From assembly GCA_029204045.2 (NCBI GenBank), contig CM055064.1, positions 6,708,323-6,772,322 on the forward strand: DNA of 64,000 nucleotides, given 5' to 3'. This document shows, in pieces, positions 32,474 through 42,355 of the stretch (the first letter of the stretch is position 1; each line of letters begins with the position of its first letter). Source of the stretch: Tillandsia leiboldiana. Taxonomy: Eukaryota; Streptophyta; Magnoliopsida; Poales; Bromeliaceae. The notes beneath the pieces were generated by a model, which was not told where the DNA came from, did not search any database, and saw only the letters and a program-made list of their open reading frames with translations. Both the position numbers and the translations under genes were made by a program.

Positions 32474-33781
32474 TCACCGTCGAGTATCAGCGTAGCTCCT
32501 CTGACGACTCTGGGCTATCACAAGATGTCGGCGAGCCAATCTGACTTTCTCCTCTGCCTCCAACAGTAAATCCGGTCCCAAAGTCCTCCTCTCACCCACG
32601 TCACTCCAATATAAGGGTGACCGGCACTTGCGTCCATACAACGCCTCAAACGGAGCCATCTGAATGCTCGCCTGAAAGCTATTGTTGTACGCAAACTCAA
32701 CCAGTGCTAAGTGCCGATACCACCCTCCTCCAAAATCCATAACGCACGCTCTCAACATATCCTCAAGGGTCTGTATGGTACGCTCAGACTGGCCATCAGT
32801 CTGTGGGTGGAAAGCAGTACTAAATCTGAGCTGGGTCCCCAAGGCTGACTGTAGACTCCCCCAAAAGTGTGATACAAACCTCGGGTCCCTATCTGATACA
32901 ATCGAGGCGGGTACGCCGTGAAGCCTCACAACCTCATCCAAATATAACTGCGCAAGTCGCTCCAGCGGCCAAGTCATCTGAACAGGCAAGAAGTGTGCAG
33001 ACTTGGTGAGTCTATCCACGACAACCCAAATCGCATCAGCCCCACTCTGCGCCCTCGGCAGTCCAGTGACGAAGTCCATGGTGATGTGGTCCCACTTCCA
33101 CTCGGGAATTGGAAGACTCTGTAACTTGCCAGCAGGAACCCGGTGCTCTGCCTTCACTTGCTGACAAGTTAAACAATGAGCCACAAATCTTCCAATATCC
33201 CGATTCATTCCGGGCCACCAAAAATGTGCCTTGAGGTCCTCATACATCTTAGTACCACCAGGATGAATGGTATAAGGTGTATAATGGGCCTCCCTCAAAA
33301 TCTGATCTCTGAGCTCAGGGTCCATAGGCACACACACTCGGTCCCTGTACCGCAGTACTCCCGAGCTATCCACTGCAAAATCCCCTATCTGATCTGCCTG
33401 AATCTGCGATCTAATCCTCGTCAAGTGGGGGTCCTCACTCTGTGTCTCTCTAATCCTGTCCAACAGAGTGGGCTGCAAGACCATGGACATGAGTCTAGCA
33501 GAGACCCCAGGGGATACTACCTCAATCTGAAGGCGCCTCAACTGCTCAACAAGCGGTGGCTGCTGTGTGATCAACATGCTCAAGCTCTGCGCTGACCTCC
33601 TACTCAAAGCATCTGCTACTACATTGGCCTTGCCGGGATGATAAAGGATGCTCACATCATAGTCCTTTAATAACTCCAACCACCGGCGTTGCCTCAAATT
33701 CAGCTCCTTTTGAGTAAACAAGTACTTTAAACTCTTATGATCTGTGTAGATCTCGCAGTGCTCCCCGTAGAGGTAATGCCG
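32474..33781 (-). pseudogene. Element A pol: RNase H end and integrase
   Basis: One uninterrupted stretch between the TGA at 33782 and the TGA at 32474. Order: FTQKELNLRQRRWLELLKDY and HPGKANVVADALSRR (RNase H end), an HHCC zinc-binding region (H-x-x-x-x-H in YTPYTIHPGGTKMYEDLKAH, then CLTCQQVK), and the integrase core with D in ITMDFVTGLP, D in VSDRDPRF and E in QSERTIQTLED. It then has LALVEFAYNNSFQASIQMAP and SRQRSYADTRR. All catalytic residues are present. The closing stop aligns with an arginine in B, consistent with CGA to TGA. Confidence 0.9.
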
Positions 33782-34226
33782 TCACAACTTCAGCGCGAAC
33801 ACCACGGCCGCAAGTTCCAAGTCATGAGTAGGGTAATTCTTCTCATAATCCTTTAATTGCCGTGAAGCATAAGCAATTACCCTACCATGCTGCATCAAAA
33901 CACATCCCAAACCGCTGTGAGAGGCGTCACTATATATCACGAATCCATCGCCCATCACTGGTAGAGCTAGAACTGGTGCCGAGATCAATCTCCTCTTCAG
34001 TTCCTCAAAACTCTCCTAGCACCGCTCAGTCCAAACAAACTTTATCCCCTTCCTGGTCAAACTGGTCAGGGGAGTAGAGAGCTTCACAAAGCCCTCTACA
34101 AACCGACGGTAATAACCTGCTAAACCCAAAAAACTACGGATCTCAGTAACCGTCGTCGGCCTAGGCCAATCCCGAACAGCATCAATCTTCGTCGGGTCTA
34201 CTGCCACTCCTGCGGCTGATACAATG
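33782..34226 (-). pseudogene. Element A pol: RT end and RNase H start
   Basis: It begins at the copia junction (34226) with the continuation of the LGHIV segment seen at 45879, then VAVDPTKIDAVRDWPRPTTV and SFLGLAGYYRRFVEGF. A TAG at 34016 interrupts it; B has glutamine there. It continues with VIYSDASHSGLGCVLMQHG (first RNase H aspartate) and ends at a TGA at 33782 where B has tryptophan. Both stops fit single transitions. Confidence 0.85.
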
Positions 34227-34453
34227 TGTTACGGAATTTGAGTTGGCGTAGTTTCGTGAAAGTCTCAAGTCTTGAAGATTGAAGGTGAAGAAAGTTGGAT
34301 CATTTAACTCAATCTCAAGAAAGAAGAATTCAAAAGGATCAGGTATGTTTAACTAAAGATTTTGTGTGATCCGAATACTTCTTGTAGTGTAGAAACACTT
34401 GGAAGAATCTTTCATTGCATAAAAATCAAAAACTGGACTTGGGACATGTTCAG

Positions 34454-34736
34454 GATCCGGATCAGGTTGTTCGATCCGGATCCCGAAGGTGGTTCGTTCA
34501 TACACCAGTTCAATCCGAATCGTAGCCTCTCTTGATCCGGATCCCGAACACTGAGTTTACCATCTTCCTTGAACGATCCGGATCAGGCTTCGCAATCCGG
34601 ATCCCGAACGTTGATGTTTGGTGAACTGTATGAATGATCCGGATCAAGCACTTCGATCCGGATCCCGAACCTTCGTTTTTCTGGAATTGCCTGACTCGTT
34701 ACGACGATCCGGATCACAGCTAATCCGATCCGGATC
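34454..34736. promoter_or_regulatory. Paired GATCCGGATC palindromes in the copia LTR
   Basis: Sites at 34454, 34473, 34534, 34575, 34594 (AATCCGGATC), 34636, 34655, 34706 and 34727, plus a degenerate one at 34512. Pairs are 19 bp apart in three cases and 21-22 bp in the others; several second members are followed by CCGAA. The 3' LTR copy is 44754-45036. The last site is 67 bp before the TATA box. Confidence 0.9.
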
Positions 34737-34802
34737 GCCGTCCGTAAAATTTCCAGAAATGGTAGGTTTTTGATTCTTATTTCCTTCCTAGGGTTTCTAA
34801 CC

Positions 34803-34810
34803 TATAAATA
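34803..34810 (+). promoter_or_regulatory. TATA box of the copia 5' LTR
   Basis: TATAAATA in CCTATAAATAGACCC, downstream of the palindrome cluster; it should drive the full-length transcript. Confidence 0.8.
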
Positions 34811-35575
34811 GACCCTATGACTCTTTTTCAAGGGAAAGCCGATAATCCAAATAGCCGTCATATTCATATCTTATTTTATACGGCTCTAGATCCACATATA
34901 GAGAAGAAAGGAAATCATTAGAGAATACTCTATGTTTCTTCATCTATATTGATTAGTTTGATTCTAGGTTTTCATACTCACATCTTGAGTTGAATCAAAC
35001 TAATGAATACTTAGATGGTATTTCCGATCTATCTTTGATCTAAGTATTCGGCGGATCATCACCACCAAAAACAACGATTTACCCTAAAAATCGGCGCGTG
35101 GATTCGCGTGTCCTTGTGGATTCAAGGTTCAACCGCTCTCGTGGATTCGGAGCGAGGCACGTTCGTGGATTCGAAGGGTGCGATTGGGTGAAGACCGTGG
35201 ACTCGGTCGGACGTCGTGGATTCGACGTTGGACGCCGTGGATTCGGCGTTGGGCGCAGATCGTGGATTCGAGAAGCGTCGCGGAGCGAGCGGAGAAGATC
35301 CTCTAGGAGCGTATGGAAAAGGTTGAGTCGTAAGTGTGTACGGTAAATCACCTTGTACGTGTTTTAATTCTAGTGGATTTCTGCCGTGTTATCGGTCCCG
35401 TGGTTTTTTACTCCGGTGATGGAGTTTTCCACGTAAAAATCTTGCGAGTTATTTTTTATTTCCGCATTGGGTTTTTATCGCAACGATTTTTGAGTGTTTA
35501 TACGTTTACACCTATTCACCCCCCTCTAGGTGTTTTTTCCCCTATTTAGATCCTTATTACATATAACCCAACAAG

Positions 35576-35587
35576 TGGTATCAGAGC
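35576..35587 (+). other. Primer binding site of the copia element
   Basis: TGGTATCAGAGC, two bases after the 5' LTR, complementary to the tRNA-iMet 3' end. Confidence 0.95.
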
Positions 35588-35606
35588 GGGAATAGGGTTG
35601 TAAACA

Positions 35607-36191
35607 ATGGTTGAAGGTGGAAACATCAACCGACCCCCGTTCTTCGATGGAACAAATTATGCGTACTGGAAAGTGCGGATGAAAGCATTTTTAATTTCCA
35701 TCGACGAACGGGTGTGGCAATCAATTGAATTAGGATGGTCTAATCCAACTGAATTTATTGGTGATGTTCGCACCTTAAAACCTAGGTCGAAATGGACCAA
35801 GGAAGAGTTAGATTCATCTTCTTACAATGGCAAGGGAATTAATGCCATTTTTAATGCCTTATCTCAAACTGAGTTCTCTCGCGTCTCAGCATGTAAGACT
35901 GCGAAAGAAATCTGGGATGTTCTTCAGGTTACACATGAGGGAACTAACCTCGTGAAGATTCAGAAACTGCAAATGCTTACGAGCAAGTTTGACTCTATCT
36001 TGATGGTAGAAAATGAATCTTTCACGGACTACTATACACGATTGCAAGACATCGTAAACTCATGTGCTAACCTGGGAGAGAAGATTCCAGAATTTAAGAT
36101 TGTAAGAAAGATCTTAAGAACTCTTCCTGAACGATTTCACCCAAAGGTTACAGCCATTAAAACTATTAAACACCCGGACGAAATCGTGTAG
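35607..36191 (+). pseudogene. Copia gag, N-terminal part (194 aa, frameshifted)
   Basis: The start at 35607 is the first ATG after the primer site. The N-terminus INRPPFFDGTNYAYWKVRM is the conserved opening of copia Gag (DUF4219/UBN2 type). Next comes EIWDVLQVTHEGTNLVKIQK, then a region ending LPERFHPKVTAI. The frame closes at TAG 36189-36191, while homology continues immediately in the frame of 36224-39286. A single-base deletion (or equivalent) near 36188 explains this. I see no slippery heptamer, so a programmed frameshift is unlikely. Confidence 0.9.
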
Positions 36192-36223
36192 AAGAATTAG
36201 TTGGTTCATTACAAACATATGAA

Positions 36224-39200
36224 ATGACGTTTACTACTAACAATTCTTCTGGAAAGGCATCCACTTCTAAGTCTTCAGGTTATGCGTTGAAAACAACTAA
36301 GGAAGAAGACGCGGATACATCCTCCTCAGACGATGACGAGAACCTTTCTATGGAGGAATTTGAGAAGCAGCTCGCTCTCTTGACAAGGAAGTTTCGCCGC
36401 AACTTTCGAAGGGGTAATTCAAGTAAATCTCCATCCTTCGGAAAGTCGAACAAAGGCAAGGGTACTTCAAGTTACAAGTCAAGAAAGCAAGAGAACTTCT
36501 CAAAGGATAAGAAAAGTTCAGAGGGACAACTACAATGCTTCAAATGTCGAGGCTACGGCCACTTTGCAACGGAGTGTCCCAACAAGTATCCGGCAAAGAA
36601 GAAGGCGATGCAAGTCGTCACTTGGGATGACAACTCAACGTCAAATGAGTCGTCTTCAAGTGATGAAGAAAAGAGCTCCACGGCATTCCACGCGTCCATA
36701 TCTTCACCCTTCATGTGCTTTATGGCAAGTACGTCCGAGTCATTGTCCAACTCCACTGTTGAAAAGAATGCAACGGACAATGAATCGGATGATTCGGAAG
36801 GTGAAGATTTTGCTCTAGCCTACCACAGACTTTTGAGGGATTCAAAGAAAGTGGCTAAGCAAAACAAGAGTTTGAGAGGGAGAGTGCATGATCTTGAAGA
36901 AGAAGCAAAAAGAGCAACTTCTCTCTCAAACGCTCTTGAAGTGGAAAGGAAAAATCTGATAAAAGTAAATGTTTCCCTTCAAGAGTCCAATGAGCGTTTT
37001 GAGAAGGAACATACAAATCTGGTGGATAAAGCGAATCACTTCTCAAAGCTCTACAACGAGGCTCGACAGGATAACCTGGAAATGACAAAGACCATTTTCC
37101 AACTCAAGGATGACTTACAGCGATTCTCTTCAGGAAGGAGTAAGTTGGATAGACTTCTTGGTCTTGGTCAATCAAATCGGTTCGGCCTCGGATACACTCA
37201 AACTGGAAACAGTCCAAGTTCGAGTGGGACAGTTTTTGTGCCTCAGTCGGTATCTCCTCCTCCGACACCGGAATTCAAGACAAACAACGACAACAAACCT
37301 ACTTCATCCTCTTTGGGATCGTCAAGATCTAAGGTATGTTTTCGTTGTGGTGTTTCAGGGCACATAAGAAGATATTGCAAGACGGGAGTCAAATGCTCAC
37401 CTCAAACATCTCTTGCAATGACTACCACAAAGGTGATTCCTCGGAAATCAATTCCAAATCAATTGAAAGAAAAGAACCCTGGTAGTTTACCGCGCAAGAC
37501 GACTTCATCAAGGAGCAGCATTCGTTTTAACAAGACGCTTTCACCTAGGCATATAACTTCACGACCATTACCGACGCACTCCAAAAAGGTTTGGGTGCGC
37601 AAAGGTGAAATCTTTCCTTGTCTTGTTACCAATGTTTCCTTGCATGCATATGATAGTTCGTCTTGGTATCTGGATAGCGGTTGTTCCCGTCACATGACCG
37701 GTGACAAAAATAGTTTTCAAAATCTTGAGAAAATCTCCGGTGGACTTGTTGTTTTCGGAGACGGTCGATCTTCCAAAATTGTTGGAAAAGGGACGGTAGC
37801 TATTCCAGATGGCCCGATTTTGAAAAACGTCTTATTTGTTGATGGCCTTAAGACTAACCTCATAAGCATAAGTCAACTTTGCGACAATGGTTTTTCAGTT
37901 AACTTTTCATCTGTTGAATGTGTTGTAACTGATAAGGACCATGTCTTCTTTTTAAAAGGGGTTAGATCTGAAAACAATTGCTATGTTGTTCCTAATAAAA
38001 TTTCAGAAAAATGTAACCTAGTTTCTTTGAATAATGAAACACTTTGGCATGAAAGGCTAGGTCACATAAATTTTAAGGAACTTGTTAAAATTTCAAACAA
38101 GGACGTGGTCAAGGGGGTTCCAAAACTTTTATTTAAACAAAACATTGTGTGTGGTGGTTGCCAAAAGGGAAAACAGTCCAGAACTGCACACAAGAACTTG
38201 AACCACGTTGGTACAAAACGGCCTTTGGAACTTTTACACATGGATTTAATGGGGCCAACTCGTCAACCATCTTTGGGAGGTAAATGGTATATTTTCTTGA
38301 TGATTGATGATTTCTCTCGGTATTCTTGGGTAGCATTTTTAAAAGAGAAAGCTGATACTTTTGATTCTTTTTACGAGATTTGCCTTCGTATTATGATTGA
38401 AAAGAATGAAAAGATCATTCGTGTTAGAAGTGATAGAGGTGGAGAATTCATTAATTCTAAATTCATTGACTTTTGTACTTCAAACGGTATTAAGCATGAA
38501 TTCTCTGCACCCTATACACCTCAACAGAATGGTGTTGTCGAGCGCAAGAACAGGGTTGTTCAAGAGATGGCGCGTGTGATGCTTCATAGCCGGAATTTAC
38601 CGCTACATTTTTGGGCTGAAGCTGTGAACACCGCTGTCTATGTCATTAATCGAGTGTTTTTGCGCCCGGGAACGTTAAATACACCATATGAACTATGGTG
38701 TGGTAGAAAACCCAACATCAAATATTTTCGCATCTTCGGGAGTCGGTGTTACATTTTACGTGACCGTGAAAATCTTGGAAAGTTTGACTCACGAAGTGAC
38801 GAAGGGATTTTCCTGGGGTATTCTACTAATAGTAGAGCATATCGAGTATTTAACTTGGAATTTAAGACGATCGTAGAATCTATAAATGTTAAAGTAGATG
38901 AAGCTTTTCACTTTGCATCTGAAAAATCTACCCTCGATATCTCTCTAGATGATGATTCTCCTGCCGTTGCATCTTCTCATAATAATACTTCCAATATTAA
39001 TGATGCATCTAATGGTTCTTCAAGTTTATCTAATGTGCAGGAATCATCTCATATATCTCCGAGTACTCCGTTTCAACAAACGCTACGAATCTCCAAGGAT
39101 CATCCGGAATCGAATATTATTGGAGATCCACAAGAAGGAGTTAGAACTCGGAGGCAGTTGGTTTGTGGATTCGCTTGCTACGTATCTTTAATCGAACCAA

Positions 39201-39286
39201 AGAACATAGATGAAGCTCTTCAGGATGACTACTGGATTAAAGCAATGCAGGAAGAGCTCCATCAATTTGAGCGAAACAAAGTCTAG
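36224..39286 (+). pseudogene. Copia gag C-terminus, protease, integrase (1020 aa)
   Basis: The first ATG in the frame is internal, not a true start. Approximate residues: zinc knuckle CFKCRGYGHFATEC at 105-118; acidic Ser-rich stretch at 130-200; coiled coil at 205-302; second knuckle CFRCGVSGHIRRYC near 371-384; protease motif WYLDSGCSRHMTG near 480; pre-integrase zinc region LWHERLGHINF near 608 with CGGCQKGKQ; integrase core D (MDLMGPTRQP), D (RSDRGGEF) and E (GVVERKN) between 670 and 775. RT begins near 990 (NIDEALQDDYWIKAMQEEL). It ends in TAG at 39284, in frame with the following RT ORF; a tryptophan is usual in the family here, so one G-to-A change would explain it. Confidence 0.9.
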
Positions 39287-39316
39287 GAATTAACGAAGCC
39301 TCCAAAGCAACATAAT

Positions 39317-40717
39317 GTGATAGGTACCAAATGGATCTTCAAGAACAAGAAAAATAAGGATGGTACTATCATCAGGAACAAGGCACGATTAGTTGCTCAA
39401 GGCTACTCTCAAGTAGAAGGTATAGACTTTGATGAAACATTCGCCCCTGTAGCTAGACTCGAGTCCATTCGTATACTATTTGCTATTGCTTGTCATTTTA
39501 AAATCAAATTATTTCAAATGGACGTTAAGAGCGCATTTCTAAATGGGTTTTTAAATGAGGAAGTTTATGTGGCTCAACAAAAAGGTTTTGTAGACCATAA
39601 ACAACCTAACCATGTTTTTCGTTTGAAAAAGGCTCTTTACGGTCTGAAACAAGCACCGCGAGCATGGTACGAAAGGTTGACAAAGCACCTTTTGGAGAAG
39701 GGCTACACTCGAGGGGGAGCTGATAGGACTCTCTTTGTGAAGCATTATCAAAGCAATTTCATTGTAGCACAAATCTATGTCGATGACATTGTATTTGGCG
39801 CAACAAGAGATAATGATGCTTCTAAATTCGCGGAGACCATGGAAAGCGAATTTGAGATGTCCATGATGGACGAATTGACTTATTTCCTTGGATTGCAAAT
39901 TAAACAAAATGATGAAGGTATTCACTTGAGTCAATCCAAGTATGCAATGGAGTTGGTTAAAAAGTTTGATCTTGAAAATTCGAAGAATTTTCCGACTCCA
40001 ATGGGAACTAGCCACAAGGGACTTGGAAGTGAATCACAAAGTGAGAATGTAGACGAGAAACTTTATCGGAGTATGATTGGAAGTCTACTTTATCTCACGG
40101 CTAGTCGCCCGGATATATCTTTTGGTGTTGGGATCTGCGCGAGATATCAATCTGCACCAAAGGAGGTTCACCTGAAAGCGGTGAAAAGGATCATCCGGTA
40201 TATCAAAGGATCAATTAATTTCGGAATTTGGTATCCTATGGGAACAAGTTTGGATATTGTTGGATACTCAGATGTCGATTGGGCAGGATCAGTGGATGAT
40301 CGGAAAAGCACGAGTGGTGCATGCTTCTATCTTGGCCATTGCCTTGTTGCATGGCACAGTAAAAAGCAGAATTGCATAGCACTCTCGACTGCCGAAGCGG
40401 AATACATTTCAGCGGGTAGTTGTTCAACCCAACTCATTTGGATGAAAAGTGTGTTGAGCGACTTCCGGATTTCAGCATCTTCGGTAACAATTCTTTGTGA
40501 CAACACAAGTGCAATTAACATTTCTAAAAACCCTGTGTTGCACTCTAGAACAAAACATATTGAACTTAGATATCATTTTCTTAGAGAGCTAGTTGAATCA
40601 AATACTCTTCAACTTTCATATATTCCAACTGAGGATCAATTAGCTGACATTCTAACAAAACCTTTGGATCAAAACGTTTTATTCATTTGCGAAAAGCAAT
40701 TGGAATGCTTTCCTTGA
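39317..40717 (+). pseudogene. Copia reverse transcriptase and RNase H (466 aa)
   Basis: In frame with the upstream ORF and separated from it only by the TAG at 39284. RT motifs: IGTKWIFKNK at the start, MDVKSAFLNGFLNEEVYV near residue 66, KALYGLKQAPRAWY near 107, and the catalytic YVDDIVFG near 154. RNase H: DVDWAGSVDDRKSTSGACFY near 318 and LSTAEAEYIS near 355, ending DQLADILTKPL. The internal reading is intact. Translation as part of a polyprotein would need stop readthrough. Confidence 0.9.
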
Positions 40718-41658
40718 AATAAACTTCTTTTTGAAACCTTTGCTTAGGATAGGTTTTGTTTTTGTTTTGTTTTGTTCATTATCTATGTTTGTACATAGGA
40801 CATTAATTGAGCATAGATCATAATTGACTTTAATTGCATCTTTTCGCACATTTAGAAATTTATTATGCTTTTGCCATCATAATATTTCACTGTTGCAATG
40901 ATCATTTATGTTAATTAAATCATCTTCTGAGTGATCAAAGTCAATTTCTCTCTCAATGATCTGTTGGTATAGTCATTATCTTATTTGACTGCTTAGTCGA
41001 GTATGAAATCGAGATCAATTTTTGGTTGAATACTTTATATCTTAAATAATTGATAGCCAATTGAGGGGGAGTCAAAGAAAAGTAAAATGCTCAAAAGATG
41101 TGGAAAGAGTTACATCCCAATGAGGAGTGTGAAAACTACCACCACATGGAGGAAAGAGCTACCACCTCGGTCGTCCGAGTATTGTGTGCAGCTACCACAT
41201 GTATACCAAGCATGGTTGTTCAAATTTTGATTAAGTAAAATGCATGTTGAAATACTTGACTCCGTCAAATTTCAAGGTTGGTATAAGGTGGGTTTTTAAA
41301 GAAAGATGCTCAAAGAGCCACTCTCTTCAACAGATTGTCTAGATACATTATCTACTATATTTGGGATTTCAAACATCTATTGATCTTTGTATTTCATTTT
41401 CTTTACTGAATTGATGATTTGATAAAGGCATTACTCATAAGATCAAGTTAGATGTAATTGAAGGTGTTCAACTTTAAGGGATTTAATTTTTGTAAATTTT
41501 CGTTTCATTTTTGGATATTATTGATAGATTTGGCATAATCTAATTCTTGTTGTATGAAACGATGATTTTTGTTTAAAGTTGATACACATTTGTGCTTACA
41601 ATCTTTTTCTGGTTTTTCTTGAATTTCTCTGAAATTTTCTAAAGAAAAAGTTGGAGCC
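40718..41658 (+). other. Copia non-coding section after pol
   Basis: AT-rich and without a credible ORF. A purine tract GAGGGGGAG at 41063-41071 resembles the extra polypurine tracts of Sireviruses. TACCACAT/TACCACCTC motifs repeat near 41125-41200. Confidence 0.6.
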
Positions 41659-41808
41659 GATCCGGATCGGGCAAGAGGATCCGGATCCCGAACGCAGGTA
41701 TTCTTCTACGGGCTGACGATCCGGATTGGACCTGCCGATCCGGATCCCGAACGCAGTTTCTCACTGCGGGTAGCCGATCCGGATCGCAAGCATGGTCTGA
41801 TCCGGATC
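41659..41808. promoter_or_regulatory. Second cluster of GATCCGGATC palindromes, inside the copia element
   Basis: Three pairs: 41659/41678, 41718 (GATCCGGATT)/41737 and 41776/41799. Spacing is 19, 19 and 23 bp. Second members of the first two are followed by CCGAACGCAG, echoing the CCGAAC tails in the LTR. The cluster lies immediately before a TATA box. Confidence 0.9.
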
Positions 41809-41821
41809 GCGGCTAGGGTTT

Positions 41822-41829
41822 TATAAAGA
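41822..41829 (+). promoter_or_regulatory. Possible internal TATA box upstream of the envelope-like ORF
   Basis: TATAAAGA in CTAGGGTTTTATAAAGAAC, 14 bp after the last palindrome. The LTR has the same order (palindromes, then CTAGGGTTTCTAACCTATAAATA). CT-rich leader-like sequence follows at 41870-41945. Confidence 0.5.
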
Positions 41830-41943
41830 ACAAAAGGGTTTTGATTTCTTTTACTCCAATCTTTTGTTCCAAAGTTTCCAGAGCCTCTCTCTCTAGATTT
41901 CATCCTTCTTGGAAGCTTTCAAACTCAAGTTCTTCAACTCCAA

Positions 41944-42327
41944 GTAAGTTTTATTGATCAAAATCTCAGTTTTTCACCGTTTTTTCTCTATTCCTCCTCA
42001 AACGTGATGATTTTCTTGGATCAATTTTGTTTGTGGATGGTTTTTGATCAAATTTCTTTTGAAATAAGAACTCTGGGTAGATTAGTTTTGATTGTATGCT
42101 AGGTATTCTCCTGATTAACGGATTTTTAGGCTTCGATTTCTAAAATTTCGGCTTTAGGGCATATAATAAGGATTTTCGAAAATCATGCAATTGATCTATT
42201 TTTAAAAGTCCTTTTGCAAAACTAATTTGATTCTTAGTCTCTCTACACGATAATGATTGTTTGGGTACAATTTCTCAAATTTCTGAAAATTAACAATTTT
42301 TTCGTGTTCTTGAGTTGTTGCACACAG
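41944..42327 (+). other. Possible 5'UTR intron of the envelope-like transcript
   Basis: A donor-like CCAA|GTAAGTTTT at 41944 and an acceptor-like TTGTTGCACACAG at 42327 after a T-rich stretch bound a 384-bp AT-rich segment. The ORF starts 29 nt further on. Inferred from consensus only; an alternative acceptor (AATAG) is at 42352. Confidence 0.4.
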
Positions 42328-42355
42328 GATTTCTTTTCTCAAGAGACCAATAGCA

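Larger units (their letters stand above)
34227..35573 (+). repeat. 5' LTR of the copia element
   Basis: TGTTACGGAATTTG to ATAACCCAACA, 1347 bp. It carries a cluster of GATCCGGATC palindromes (34454-34736), TATAAATA at 34803-34810, and a GTGGATTCG-rich stretch near 35090-35270. Small ORFs there are shared by both LTRs and show no domain. Confidence 0.95.

Noticed and set aside
36188..36224. Programmed frameshift between gag and pol of copia
   Set aside because: The shift falls within gag, well before protease, and no slippery heptamer is visible; a one-base deletion is simpler.
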